DNA of 20,902 nucleotides, from NCBI GenBank assembly GCA_902812455.1, contig CADDZH010000096.1, forward strand, positions 1-20,902, in the 5' to 3' direction. Source of the DNA: Chloroflexota bacterium (GTDB lineage: Bacteria; Chloroflexota; Ktedonobacteria; Ktedonobacterales; Ktedonobacteraceae). A program made the translations under genes and the position numbers. Of the stretch, positions 1-8,287 are shown in pieces (the stretch's first letter is position 1; every line of letters begins with the position of its first letter). Under the pieces are notes generated by a model. That model was not told the origin of the DNA. It made no database searches and saw only the letters and a program-made list of their open reading frames with translations.

Positions 1-144
1 CTACAGATCCGATCGGCGTTGACCTTATGGCTGCGAACTCCTAAAAATCGAGACACGGGTCGTGTGCCTCTCCGGCCGCACCACGCATGCCTCACTCACC
101 CGCCCACCCGAAAGTGAGGCATTACCATCTAGGAATTAATTCTC
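1..144. other. Upstream region without a recognisable gene
   Basis: No coding region could be supported here. Short open stretches exist, but none begins with a start and Shine-Dalgarno or resembles a family I know. The stretch ends in the regulatory elements of the receptor gene (an inverted repeat and a promoter, listed separately). It may include the 3' flank of a gene that lies outside the window. Confidence 0.4.
87..122. repeat. 10-bp perfect inverted repeat upstream of the receptor promoter
   Basis: ATGCCTCACT (87-96) is repeated in perfect inverted form as AGTGAGGCAT (113-122), separated by 16 bases. It sits about 22 bp before the -35 box of the receptor gene. No T-run follows, so an intrinsic terminator of an upstream gene is less likely than a protein-binding site. 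It could be an operator for a regulator of the downstream sugar cluster; that role is inferred from position only. Confidence 0.5.
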
Positions 145-173
145 TTGACAGGGCATCGCACTTTTGCTAATGT
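145..173 (+). promoter_or_regulatory. Putative sigma70-type promoter of the TonB receptor gene / cluster
   Basis: A perfect TTGACA (145-150) is followed after 17 bp by TAATGT (168-173). TG sits at 165-166 just before the -10 hexamer, giving an extended -10 (TGC-TAATGT). The -10 itself is a weak match, compensated by the ideal -35, spacing and TG. A start near 180 would give a 5' leader of about 55 nt ending in the strong Shine-Dalgarno GAGGAGGG (222-229) before ATG 236. Confidence 0.5.
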
Positions 174-235
174 TCGCCTCATCTGCTCCCAGGAGATCAG
201 GGAGGGCAAGCCTTAAACATTGAGGAGGGTTCCTC

Positions 236-3200
236 ATGCGCTACACGGTATCAGCCAATCACCAAGGAATAATGAGACTTACGTTTGTTTTCTTCCTCGT
301 ATGTTCATTAGGAATCGCAGTCACGAGTTGGGGCAGTATCATTACCGGGAGCGTTTCGGGCAGGGTCACCGATCCGAGCGGTGCTGTCGTTCCGAGCGCA
401 CAAGTGACTGCGATCGATACGGAAACTGGCGTTCAACATACCACTCGCACTGACGCTTCCGGCTTTTACTCTTTTCCTGATCTTCCGATCGGCACCTATG
501 AGGTTCAGGTGCGCAAGCTGGGATTCAAATTGTTTCGGGAGACCGGCTTGGTAATCAATGCGAACGCGGCTCTTCGGGTTGACGCGGCGCTCCAGATCGG
601 GGCGACGACCGAGAGCGTCACGGTAACAAGCGCCGCCCTGCACGTTGAGACTACCAGCACGCAGATGGGCGACGTCATCACCGGCACTCAGATGACCGCG
701 ATTCCACTTAACGGCCGTTCCTATACGGACTTGCTGGCGCTCCAGCCGGGTGTTGTGCCCGTCCAGACTGGCGAATACACGGTGGCGGCATCGGGCGCTA
801 ATCTAACCCCTTCCGGCAACCTAAATACCGGGAACCTGTCGATCAGTGGGGGCCGGGAAAGCGCGAACGGTTTCATGGTGAACGGGGGGAACGTCGAAGA
901 GCCCGGCAGCAACGGTTCCGAAGTAATACCGGACCTCGATGCCATCGCTGAATTTCGAATCCTTACCAACAACTTTGATGCCGAGTATGGCGAATACAGC
1001 GGGGGGCTCATAAACGTCGTCACCAAGTCAGGCACAAACCAGTTCCACGGCGACGCCTTCGAGTTCTTACGCAATACCTCATTAAATACCCGCAACTTCT
1101 ATTCGTACAACCAGACCAACCCGGTCACGGGAGCCCAGATCCCCGGATCGGCGATCGCGGCTTTCCATCAAAACCAGTTTGGCGGCACGTTCGGTGGGCC
1201 GATCATTCACAACAAGGTCTTCTTTTTTGGGGACTATCAGGGGACCAGGACGATTCAAGGGGAGGATACCGGCCTGATTGCGGTTCCGACGATCGCAGAA
1301 CGGGCTGGCGACTTTTCGGCTGCCAGCAGCACTCTGACCGGGAGCGTTTCCGGCCCTTTCTTTGCAAATATGCTTTCGACGAAGCTCGGTTATCCTGTAA
1401 GTGCCGGCGAGCCTTATTACACTAGTGGTTGCACGGCTTCCTCCCAGTGCGTATTTCCCAATGCGGTGATCCCGCTGTCAGCCTTTTCGGCACCTTCAGC
1501 GGCGCTTTTGAGATACATTCCAACTCCCAACATTCCTGGCGGGTTCTTTTCCAGCTCCGCGCTCAATCAGACTTTGCGCGACGACAAATGGAGCTCCCGA
1601 GTGGATGCAAACACGCGCGTGGGCCTGCTCACCGCCTATTATTTCTTCGACGATTGGGATCTGCTGAATCCATATGCCGGCGGCAGCCTTCCCGGGAGTT
1701 CTGCCGCGGCCAACGTCGCCCGAGCACAGCAGGCCGAGCTCAGCGACACGAAATCTTTTGGTGCGACCATGGTCAACGTAGTTCGTTTTAACTACACGCG
1801 TCTCGCCGGTGAGAGCGATGACCCGACAAGCGGCGTCGGACCGACCTATAGTTCCTTTGGGTTTGCGCCGCCAAGCGCCGGCGGACCTAACCCGATCCAG
1901 CCCTCCACCGAAGGCGTCCCGAACGTCAGCACGAATGAGTTCACGTTCGGCGTAGATCCCTCTCCAATCGTACAGAGGAACAACACCTATGAGGTGATGG
2001 ACGATCTCAGTAAGATTTATGGGACTCACACGCTGAAGCTTGGGGGGCAGTTATCCTTCATCCAAGCTAACCTGATCACAACTTATGGCTACAATGGCGT
2101 TTTTAGTTTTTCCGGCGCCGAGACGGGCAATGACATCGCCGACTACCTGCTTGGCGCTCAGAATACCTACTCGCAAGGCGAGCAGATGCCGGAATACACG
2201 CGCAGCCGGTATGGGGCGCTTTACGGCGAGGACAGTTGGCGCGCGAAGCCCGATTTAACGCTCAATTACGGTCTCCGGTGGAGCGTGAGCACACCGTGGG
2301 CGGAAAAACGCAATGAGCTCGAGACGCTGATTTACGGCAAACAGTCAGCCACTTTCCCGGGCGCGCCACGCGGCTGGGTGTTTCCCGGCGATCCGGGCGT
2401 TCCTGACACCATTGCTCCGATTCCATACGACGATTTTGCGCCTCGCGTGGGAGTAGCCTATTCGCCAGGCGCAAGCGGAGGTTTGGCGGGGCGGCTCTTT
2501 GGAGGACCGGGCCGGTCGAGCTTCCGGGCGGGATATGGGATATTTTATTCGTCTATCGTGGATGCGGGCTCATTCAACGGTAATGGTGACTCGCCGTATG
2601 GCTTTTTCTATGTTAGCCCTGTGCCGTCGCTGTTTGCCGCGCCTTTTATCGATCTGGCTACCGGAAATAACGAAGGCCAGCGCTTTCCGGCGGTACTGCC
2701 TCCCCTCAATGTCTCTCCCTCGAATCCCGACACAAACGTCAATTGGCCGTTGTTAGAGCCGATCTCCAGCTCGCCGGTGTGGGAGCACACGAATTCGACG
2801 CCTTATACGGAGAGTTACATGGCTTCTTTCCAACGGCAGATCGCAAGCGATAATGTGCTGAGTGTGAGCTATGTGGGGACCCAGGGACATCATCTCCTCA
2901 TCGATCAGGAGTCGAATCCGAGCAACCCGGCGCTTTGTTTGGAGGTCAGCCAGGCAAGCGAAGTCCTGCCCGGGACAGCTACCTGCGGCCCGTTTGGCGA
3001 GACCGGGACTTTTTATCCAATCATTGGGGGCGTCATCGTTCCTCGCAGCCCCTTTGGCGCGGATTTCGGCAGCAATGCCTTCTACGCTACGGCAGCCAAC
3101 TCAAACTACAACGCTCTGGAAGTCAGCTTGAGGCACACGAGCCATCGCATGACCTTTCTCGGCTCTTATACATACAGCAAGTCATTGGATAACGGCTCGA

Positions 3201-3823
3201 GTTATGGAGTCGGCCTTAATGGGGACGCAGAGATGCTCAACCCGGTGAACCCGAAGCTCTCAAAGTCGCTATCCGCCTTTGATCTGACCCACAATTTCGT
3301 CTTCAGCTACTCCTATGAATTGCCGTTTGACAAACTCTTTCACGCCAACCGGCTGACCCAGGGCTGGATCCTTACAGGCATCACGCGGTTTGCGACCGGC
3401 TTACCCGTGACCATCACCGAGCCGGACGACAATTCGCTTTACGGGGCATGCAGTAACGGTCCTGGCGGATGCGTGGATACGCCCAATTTTACGCCCGGCC
3501 CGATTCTCAGTAACACGAATCCTCGCTCAGGGAAGGAATATTTCAACACTTCGCTGTTCAGCCAGGAACCTTTCGGAAAGCTCGGGAACTCGAACAAGCG
3601 CTTTTTTCACGGTCCAGGAATCAACGACTTCGACATGGCGCTGCTTAAAAATTTCCGGCTCAACGAAAGGTTCAGGCTCGAATTGCGCGGCGAGTTTTTC
3701 AACATCTTCAACCACGCGCAATTCAACAACCCGAATGGAAATTTCATCAGCTCGACTTTCGGATATGTCACCAGCGCCGGCGCCCCACGCATTGCCCAGG
3801 TGGCGTTGAAATTGTTCTTCTAG
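236..3823 (+). CDS. Oar-like TonB-dependent outer-membrane receptor with carboxypeptidase-regulatory-like domain
   Basis: A 1195-residue outer-membrane receptor that probably imports oligosaccharides or glycosides using TonB energy. The start at ATG 236 follows a strong Shine-Dalgarno (GAGGAGGG, 222-229). A second in-frame ATG at 272 begins the hydrophobic signal-peptide core (MRLTFVFFLVCSLGIAVTS), so true translation could start there. Residues about 36-120 form a carboxypeptidase-regulatory/CnaB-like beta-sandwich (ITGSVSGRVTDPSGAVVPSA). A plug-like region follows (about 130-290, with IPLNGRSYTDLLALQPGV), then a long beta-barrel with many aromatic strands. The protein ends in the outer-membrane signature ALKLFF with a terminal Phe. 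This architecture is typical of the large Acidobacteriota Oar-like family. Two secreted glycosidase genes follow on the same strand, which suggests a glycan substrate. The specific ligand cannot be read from sequence. Confidence 0.93.
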   Translation: MRYTVSANHQGIMRLTFVFFLVCSLGIAVTSWGSIITGSVSGRVTDPSGAVVPSAQVTAIDTETGVQHTTRTDASGFYSFPDLPIGTYEVQVRKLGFKLFRETGLVINANAALRVDAALQIGATTESVTVTSAALHVETTSTQMGDVITGTQMTAIPLNGRSYTDLLALQPGVVPVQTGEYTVAASGANLTPSGNLNTGNLSISGGRESANGFMVNGGNVEEPGSNGSEVIPDLDAIAEFRILTNNFDAEYGEYSGGLINVVTKSGTNQFHGDAFEFLRNTSLNTRNFYSYNQTNPVTGAQIPGSAIAAFHQNQFGGTFGGPIIHNKVFFFGDYQGTRTIQGEDTGLIAVPTIAERAGDFSAASSTLTGSVSGPFFANMLSTKLGYPVSAGEPYYTSGCTASSQCVFPNAVIPLSAFSAPSAALLRYIPTPNIPGGFFSSSALNQTLRDDKWSSRVDANTRVGLLTAYYFFDDWDLLNPYAGGSLPGSSAAANVARAQQAELSDTKSFGATMVNVVRFNYTRLAGESDDPTSGVGPTYSSFGFAPPSAGGPNPIQPSTEGVPNVSTNEFTFGVDPSPIVQRNNTYEVMDDLSKIYGTHTLKLGGQLSFIQANLITTYGYNGVFSFSGAETGNDIADYLLGAQNTYSQGEQMPEYTRSRYGALYGEDSWRAKPDLTLNYGLRWSVSTPWAEKRNELETLIYGKQSATFPGAPRGWVFPGDPGVPDTIAPIPYDDFAPRVGVAYSPGASGGLAGRLFGGPGRSSFRAGYGIFYSSIVDAGSFNGNGDSPYGFFYVSPVPSLFAAPFIDLATGNNEGQRFPAVLPPLNVSPSNPDTNVNWPLLEPISSSPVWEHTNSTPYTESYMASFQRQIASDNVLSVSYVGTQGHHLLIDQESNPSNPALCLEVSQASEVLPGTATCGPFGETGTFYPIIGGVIVPRSPFGADFGSNAFYATAANSNYNALEVSLRHTSHRMTFLGSYTYSKSLDNGSSYGVGLNGDAEMLNPVNPKLSKSLSAFDLTHNFVFSYSYELPFDKLFHANRLTQGWILTGITRFATGLPVTITEPDDNSLYGACSNGPGGCVDTPNFTPGPILSNTNPRSGKEYFNTSLFSQEPFGKLGNSNKRFFHGPGINDFDMALLKNFRLNERFRLELRGEFFNIFNHAQFNNPNGNFISSTFGYVTSAGAPRIAQVALKLFF

Positions 3824-4029
3824 CAGACGACCAGGCGGCGTTGCTGAGCGGTAAAGTCATACTCGTGGTGTGCCTGGTTGCGCTCCTCGTCGCTTTGAGC
3901 GTGACCCTGGCAGTACCGTCACGGGAAAGCGAGACCGAGTCGCCGGGTGCCGGGTCTTCAAGCATTGATTCCAGCTCGCGGTATCGTATTACACGTCAGA
4001 AGCTCCAGCCACTTCGAGCGTCAAACACG
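3824..4029 (+). other. Receptor-GH3 spacer with open frame into the GH3 gene
   Basis: This 206-bp spacer stays open in the frame of the downstream GH3 gene from a TTG at 3841. It would encode a hydrophobic stretch (VILVVCLVALLVALSVTLAV) followed by a Ser/Arg-rich linker of about 35 residues. No good Shine-Dalgarno precedes the TTG, and a complete signal peptide starts at ATG 4030, so I treat it as a probable non-coding spacer. No convincing terminator or promoter was seen. The alternative is a GH3 protein with a 63-residue membrane-anchoring extension. Confidence 0.4.
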
Positions 4030-6429
4030 ATGACGAAACCATACTGGCGATCTTTGTGCGCTTTTTTTCTCGGCTCAGGATTAGCACTCATTTGCGTCGC
4101 TCAAGGTTGCGCGCAAACTACGCAGGCCGTTCCCCCGTACCTCGATCCAACGCAACCCATCGAGCTGCGGGTGGATGACCTGCTCAGCCGGATGACGCTC
4201 AAGGAAAAGGTGGGCCAGCTCAACCTTCCCTGCGTTTATGTTGACGAGCTCGGAAGAACGATCCCGGAAAAAATGGCCGCATGCAGAAGGTTCGCAGCCG
4301 GAACCTATACCAACGAAATCGGTCCGGGATGTGGTTTCTTTACGCTCGCGAACACGATTTTGCATCAAGGTGTGAAGCAGCAGGTGGATTATTTCAATGA
4401 GCTTCAAAAAATCGCCCTCACCCAGACACGGCTGAAGATCCCGCTTCTGGAGGATGAAGAAGGCACGCACGGAGCGATGTTTCCGGGAGCAACGGTCTTT
4501 CCTGAGGGGCTGGCGATGGGCAGCACGTTTGACATGCCTTTAGTCGAAGCCATTTATGGGGCCGCGGCGCAGGAAGCGCGAGCGGTTGGAATTCACGTAT
4601 TATCCACGCTGGTGCTGGAGCTCGACCGTGATCCAAGGATGGGACGCAATGAGGAAGGCTACACGGAAGACCCTTATCTTTTGTCTCGCATCGCCACAAG
4701 CATCGTCCGCGGCGCGCAAGGTTCCAACATCGATGCGCCGGACAAGGTAATCACGCTAATGACGGATTTTCCGACGCAGAGTGAGCCGGTGAGCGGGCTC
4801 GAGCGTGGGGCCATTGAGTTGTCGCAGCGATACATTCGGGAGATCATCTTGCCGCCGTGGATTGCGGCGTTCCATGCCGGGGCCTTAGGCGTGATGGCGG
4901 GATACCCGGAAGTGGATGATGTGCCCATCCACTCGTCGGTGAAGTGGCTCACGGATGTCCTTCGCCATCGGCTCGGATTTAAGGGAATTGTGATGAGTGA
5001 GGGGGGCGGCTTTGGGACTCTCACTTATGAAGATATCGTTCCGACGCAGAAGCAGGCTGGAGCGCTCGCTTTGCGGGCCGGGGTCGATTTAGACATCACG
5101 TACGAGCCGGCCTACATGGGGCCGCTGGTTGAAAACGTTGAAGAAGGCAAAGTACCCATGTGGGAAGTGAATCGAGCGGTGCGGCGTGTGCTGCGGATGA
5201 AATTCAAGTTAGGCCTTTTCGAGCATCCTTACGCGGACTTGGCTCGCGCCCAGCGTGTCGTGCACTCGAAAGCCCATCAGCAACTGGCTCTCCAGGCAGC
5301 CCGCGAAGGCATTGTCCTGCTGAAGAATCAGAACAATCTCTTACCGCTCAAAAAAGACCTGAAGTCGATTGCCGTAATCGGCCCGAACGCGGACGACGCG
5401 CAGAATATGGTTGGCGACTATGCACCCATGGTCATCCTTCAGCCGATGGAGTCGATCGTGGCGGCCATCAAGGCCCAGGTCTCGCCTGCAACGCGCGTGC
5501 TTTACGCCAAAGGCTGCAACGTGAACGATCAGGACAAGAGTGGCTTCCCGGCGGCGGTTCGGGCGGCGAGGCATGCGAGCGTAGCCATCGTCGTGGTGGG
5601 CGAGCAGGCACGGAGAGAAGGTGCGGGGCCAGGCCGCGAGGCGCCGACGGACGGGGAAGGGTACGATGTAGCCAGCCTGGATTTGACGGGAGTTCAAGAG
5701 GATCTCATTAAGGCCGTCTACGCGACGGGCACACCGACGGTGGTGGTGCTGATTAACGGTCGGCCGCTTTCCATTCGCTGGACGGCGGCGCACGTGCCGG
5801 CGATTGTGGAGGCCTGGAATCCTGGGGAGCGTGGAGGAGAAGCGGTCGCGGACGTGCTTTTTGGAAATTACAACCCCAGTGGCCGTTTGGCAATCACCAT
5901 TCCTCGCAGCGTAGGCCAGTTGCCGGATTATTACGACTACAAGCCCTCGAAAGCCTATTGGATCAATCACGGATGGTCGAATCTGAAAGGTTATGTCGAT
6001 CTGCCCGGCACGCCGCTTTATCCGTTCGGTTACGGGCTGAGTTACACGCACTTTCAATTCAGCAATCTGCGCATCGATCCGGCGCAGATTCTGGCCGAAG
6101 GCAAGGCGCGGGTGAGTGTGGATGTAGAAAACACGGGGAGCCGGGCGGGCGTGGAGACGGTCGAGCTTTACCTTCACGAGCGATACGCGCCGGTGTCGAC
6201 GCCGGTGAAGCAGCTTCGCGGGTTCGAGCGGGTAGCACTCGCAGCCGGTGAGAAGAAGACGGTGACGTTTACGTTAGGGCCGAAGGATCTTGAGTTGCTC
6301 GACCGGAGCAACCACTGGGTCGTGGTGCCGGGAACGTTCGATATTATGATCGGGAAGTCTTCGGCGAACATACCGCTGACAGGCACGCTCGAGGTGAAAT
6401 CCGCCGGATTGCTGGCCGGCTACCGTTAG
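4030..6429 (+). CDS. Secreted glycoside hydrolase family 3 (beta-glucosidase/beta-xylosidase-like)
   Basis: A 799-residue GH3 exo-beta-glycosidase that would release terminal sugars from oligosaccharides or glycosides in the periplasm. From ATG 4030 the protein has a signal peptide (residues 1 to about 30, ending near GCAQ). It has the GH3 TIM-barrel signatures: LSRMTLKEKVGQL near the N-terminus, a substrate-binding RDPRMGRNEEGYTEDP (from R200), and MAGYPEVDDVPIHSS. The alpha/beta sandwich domain follows (EGIVLLKNQNNLLPL, LINGRPLSI, VADVLFGNYNPSGRL). A C-terminal fibronectin-III-like domain spans about 695-780. The nucleophile motif, usually SD(W/H)G, reads VMSEGGG with Glu324 at the Asp position. 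ATG 4030 has only a weak ribosome-binding site; an upstream TTG at 3841 would add 63 residues. The stop lies 36 bp before the GH39-like gene. Confidence 0.9.
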   Translation: MTKPYWRSLCAFFLGSGLALICVAQGCAQTTQAVPPYLDPTQPIELRVDDLLSRMTLKEKVGQLNLPCVYVDELGRTIPEKMAACRRFAAGTYTNEIGPGCGFFTLANTILHQGVKQQVDYFNELQKIALTQTRLKIPLLEDEEGTHGAMFPGATVFPEGLAMGSTFDMPLVEAIYGAAAQEARAVGIHVLSTLVLELDRDPRMGRNEEGYTEDPYLLSRIATSIVRGAQGSNIDAPDKVITLMTDFPTQSEPVSGLERGAIELSQRYIREIILPPWIAAFHAGALGVMAGYPEVDDVPIHSSVKWLTDVLRHRLGFKGIVMSEGGGFGTLTYEDIVPTQKQAGALALRAGVDLDITYEPAYMGPLVENVEEGKVPMWEVNRAVRRVLRMKFKLGLFEHPYADLARAQRVVHSKAHQQLALQAAREGIVLLKNQNNLLPLKKDLKSIAVIGPNADDAQNMVGDYAPMVILQPMESIVAAIKAQVSPATRVLYAKGCNVNDQDKSGFPAAVRAARHASVAIVVVGEQARREGAGPGREAPTDGEGYDVASLDLTGVQEDLIKAVYATGTPTVVVLINGRPLSIRWTAAHVPAIVEAWNPGERGGEAVADVLFGNYNPSGRLAITIPRSVGQLPDYYDYKPSKAYWINHGWSNLKGYVDLPGTPLYPFGYGLSYTHFQFSNLRIDPAQILAEGKARVSVDVENTGSRAGVETVELYLHERYAPVSTPVKQLRGFERVALAAGEKKTVTFTLGPKDLELLDRSNHWVVVPGTFDIMIGKSSANIPLTGTLEVKSAGLLAGYR

Positions 6430-6465
6430 CCGGTGGCCGCCACTACGTCCAGAAGGTGAATACCC

Positions 6466-8277
6466 ATGCAGCACGACTTAAGAGGACCACTAATACGCTG
6501 GGCCTGCTGTGCGCTTGCATGGATGATCCTGGCAAGCATTTCTTCCTTGACTCTTGTTGCCAGCTCGCCAGGTGCCGGACTTCCCTCAACTATCCCGCCC
6601 AGGCGTTCCTCTGAAATCCATGATGGCTTCGGAATCAACGTCCCTTTTCCGCGAATGCCCTACCTGCCGTGGAACCGCTGGTGGTGGACGCGGATGGCGG
6701 ACGCCGGCGTCAAGTGGGTCAGGCTCGGTCAATACGAGAACAGTTCCGACCTGACCAGTTGGGACTGGATCGAACAAAAGCGCGGTGTTTACGCTGCGCC
6801 GCCGGGGCTGGACGAATACGTCAACTGGCTGGTGGACAATGGAATCAAGATTCAGGTTGAGCTCATGTACGGGAATCCTATGTACACTTCGCCGGCGGGA
6901 AAGCTGCCGAACTCCATCATTCCCGAGCCCGGTAGCTTCCACAACGATGACCGGAGCCTTTACTCAATTTTCTGGCCTCCCACGACACCCGTCCAGATTG
7001 CCGCTTTTATCAAGTACGTCCAGTGGATGGTTCATCATTTTCGCGGGCGCATCCATTACTGGGCGTTATGGAACGAGGAAGATATCGGTTACTGGAGCCC
7101 TTGGGGAAATCCGGAACAGTATGGTCGGCTTCTGAAGGCCTTCGTTCCCGCCGTGCATGAGGCGGATCCCGATGCCAAAGTCATTTATGGGGGGCAGGCG
7201 GATCCCATCAGGGATTTTGCGAGGCGTGCTCTGGCCGCCTGCCAATGTGCTTCGGGAATCGATGTGTTCGCCTATCACACCTATCCCGGTTATGGGATGA
7301 ACATGAATCCGGAAACGATGGATTATGGAGCTTATGGTAACGAGTCGCCAGTCAAGCTTCGCGCGATGGTTCGACACACGCCCGGGATTCGGCCCGATAT
7401 TCAGTTTTGGGACGACGAGTTCAATTCGATTCCATCATGGAAAGGGTCTGACGAATCAGTGCAAAAGAAATACATTCCTCGCGGAATGGTTTACAATCTG
7501 GCGCACGGCGTCAAAACCTTCGTCTGGGAGCTGGTGCCGGGAACCGACGGAAACGAAGATGATGATTTTGGTCTGATTCATGGCATGAAATATCTGTCCA
7601 CGGACTTCACTGCTCGCCCGGCATTCTACGCCTACGAGCATACCAACTGGCTTTTCTCGGATACTCACCTCGATCCGACGATCAAAATCGTAAACCCGGA
7701 CGTTCTTGCACTACGTCGGCAGACCGGCTTCCCCTTCTTCGCCTACGGTTTCCGCTCGCGGGAAGGGAAGGCGATCGTCGCCTATTGGATCGCGGCGCAC
7801 AGCCTCCCCGGCAACGTTTTTCCGCCACTTTACTCTCCGCTGACCATTCGCAATTCTGGAATCTCCCATCCCGTCCTGGTTGATGTGGTATCCGGCAAGA
7901 TTCGGCCCTTGCATTGGGAGAAGGGATCAACCGACACATTGGCTTCTGTCCCTGTGCGTGACAGTGTGATGGTGATTGCCGATCGGAGCTATTTTGATTG
8001 GGCCGTGCTGCCGGAAGCCCCCAGCTCGCTTAAGGCCAAGCTGGCTGGGAGCACAACGATATTGACCTGGCAAGTTCATGGCGGGAACCGCACCGGAGTG
8101 GTTGTGGAGCGGCGAGCCGGCGAGGGGGCATGGGAACGAATCGTCAGGCTCCCGTCCACGGCAACGCGATACGAAGACGCTTCAACGCCTGCGAGCTCGC
8201 TTATTTTGTACCGAGTCCGTGCTATTGATCAAGCGGGTGAGTCCGCGTATTCGAACGTTGTCGAGAGCAAGCGATGA
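6466..8277 (+). CDS. Secreted clan GH-A glycoside hydrolase (GH39-like) with C-terminal Fn3-like domain
   Basis: A 603-residue secreted hydrolase. Start ATG 6466 has AGAAGGTG (6451-6458) at good spacing. A signal peptide spans about residues 1-36 (cationic N-terminus, then LAWMILASISSLTLVASS). A TIM barrel follows with GVKWVRLGQYE, then ALWNEEDIGYW, where Glu204 is the likely acid/base. FWDDEFNS supplies Glu318 as the likely nucleophile. The two-Glu arrangement resembles GH39 and related clan GH-A families; WNEED replaces the usual WNEP. Residues about 505-603 look like a fibronectin-III domain (VPVRDSV, then APSSLKAKL and YRVRAIDQAGESAYSNVV). It probably acts with the GH3 enzyme on one glycan. 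Substrate (xyloside, iduronide or other) is not determinable here. The next gene's Shine-Dalgarno overlaps its stop codon. Confidence 0.8.
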   Translation: MQHDLRGPLIRWACCALAWMILASISSLTLVASSPGAGLPSTIPPRRSSEIHDGFGINVPFPRMPYLPWNRWWWTRMADAGVKWVRLGQYENSSDLTSWDWIEQKRGVYAAPPGLDEYVNWLVDNGIKIQVELMYGNPMYTSPAGKLPNSIIPEPGSFHNDDRSLYSIFWPPTTPVQIAAFIKYVQWMVHHFRGRIHYWALWNEEDIGYWSPWGNPEQYGRLLKAFVPAVHEADPDAKVIYGGQADPIRDFARRALAACQCASGIDVFAYHTYPGYGMNMNPETMDYGAYGNESPVKLRAMVRHTPGIRPDIQFWDDEFNSIPSWKGSDESVQKKYIPRGMVYNLAHGVKTFVWELVPGTDGNEDDDFGLIHGMKYLSTDFTARPAFYAYEHTNWLFSDTHLDPTIKIVNPDVLALRRQTGFPFFAYGFRSREGKAIVAYWIAAHSLPGNVFPPLYSPLTIRNSGISHPVLVDVVSGKIRPLHWEKGSTDTLASVPVRDSVMVIADRSYFDWAVLPEAPSSLKAKLAGSTTILTWQVHGGNRTGVVVERRAGEGAWERIVRLPSTATRYEDASTPASSLILYRVRAIDQAGESAYSNVVESKR

Positions 8278-8287
8278 GGAGTAGATC

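Noticed and set aside
5341..6177. Long minus-strand open frame (278 codons) opposite the GH3 gene
   Set aside because: It is antisense to well-conserved GH3 sequence, has Arg/His-rich shadow composition and no start signals.
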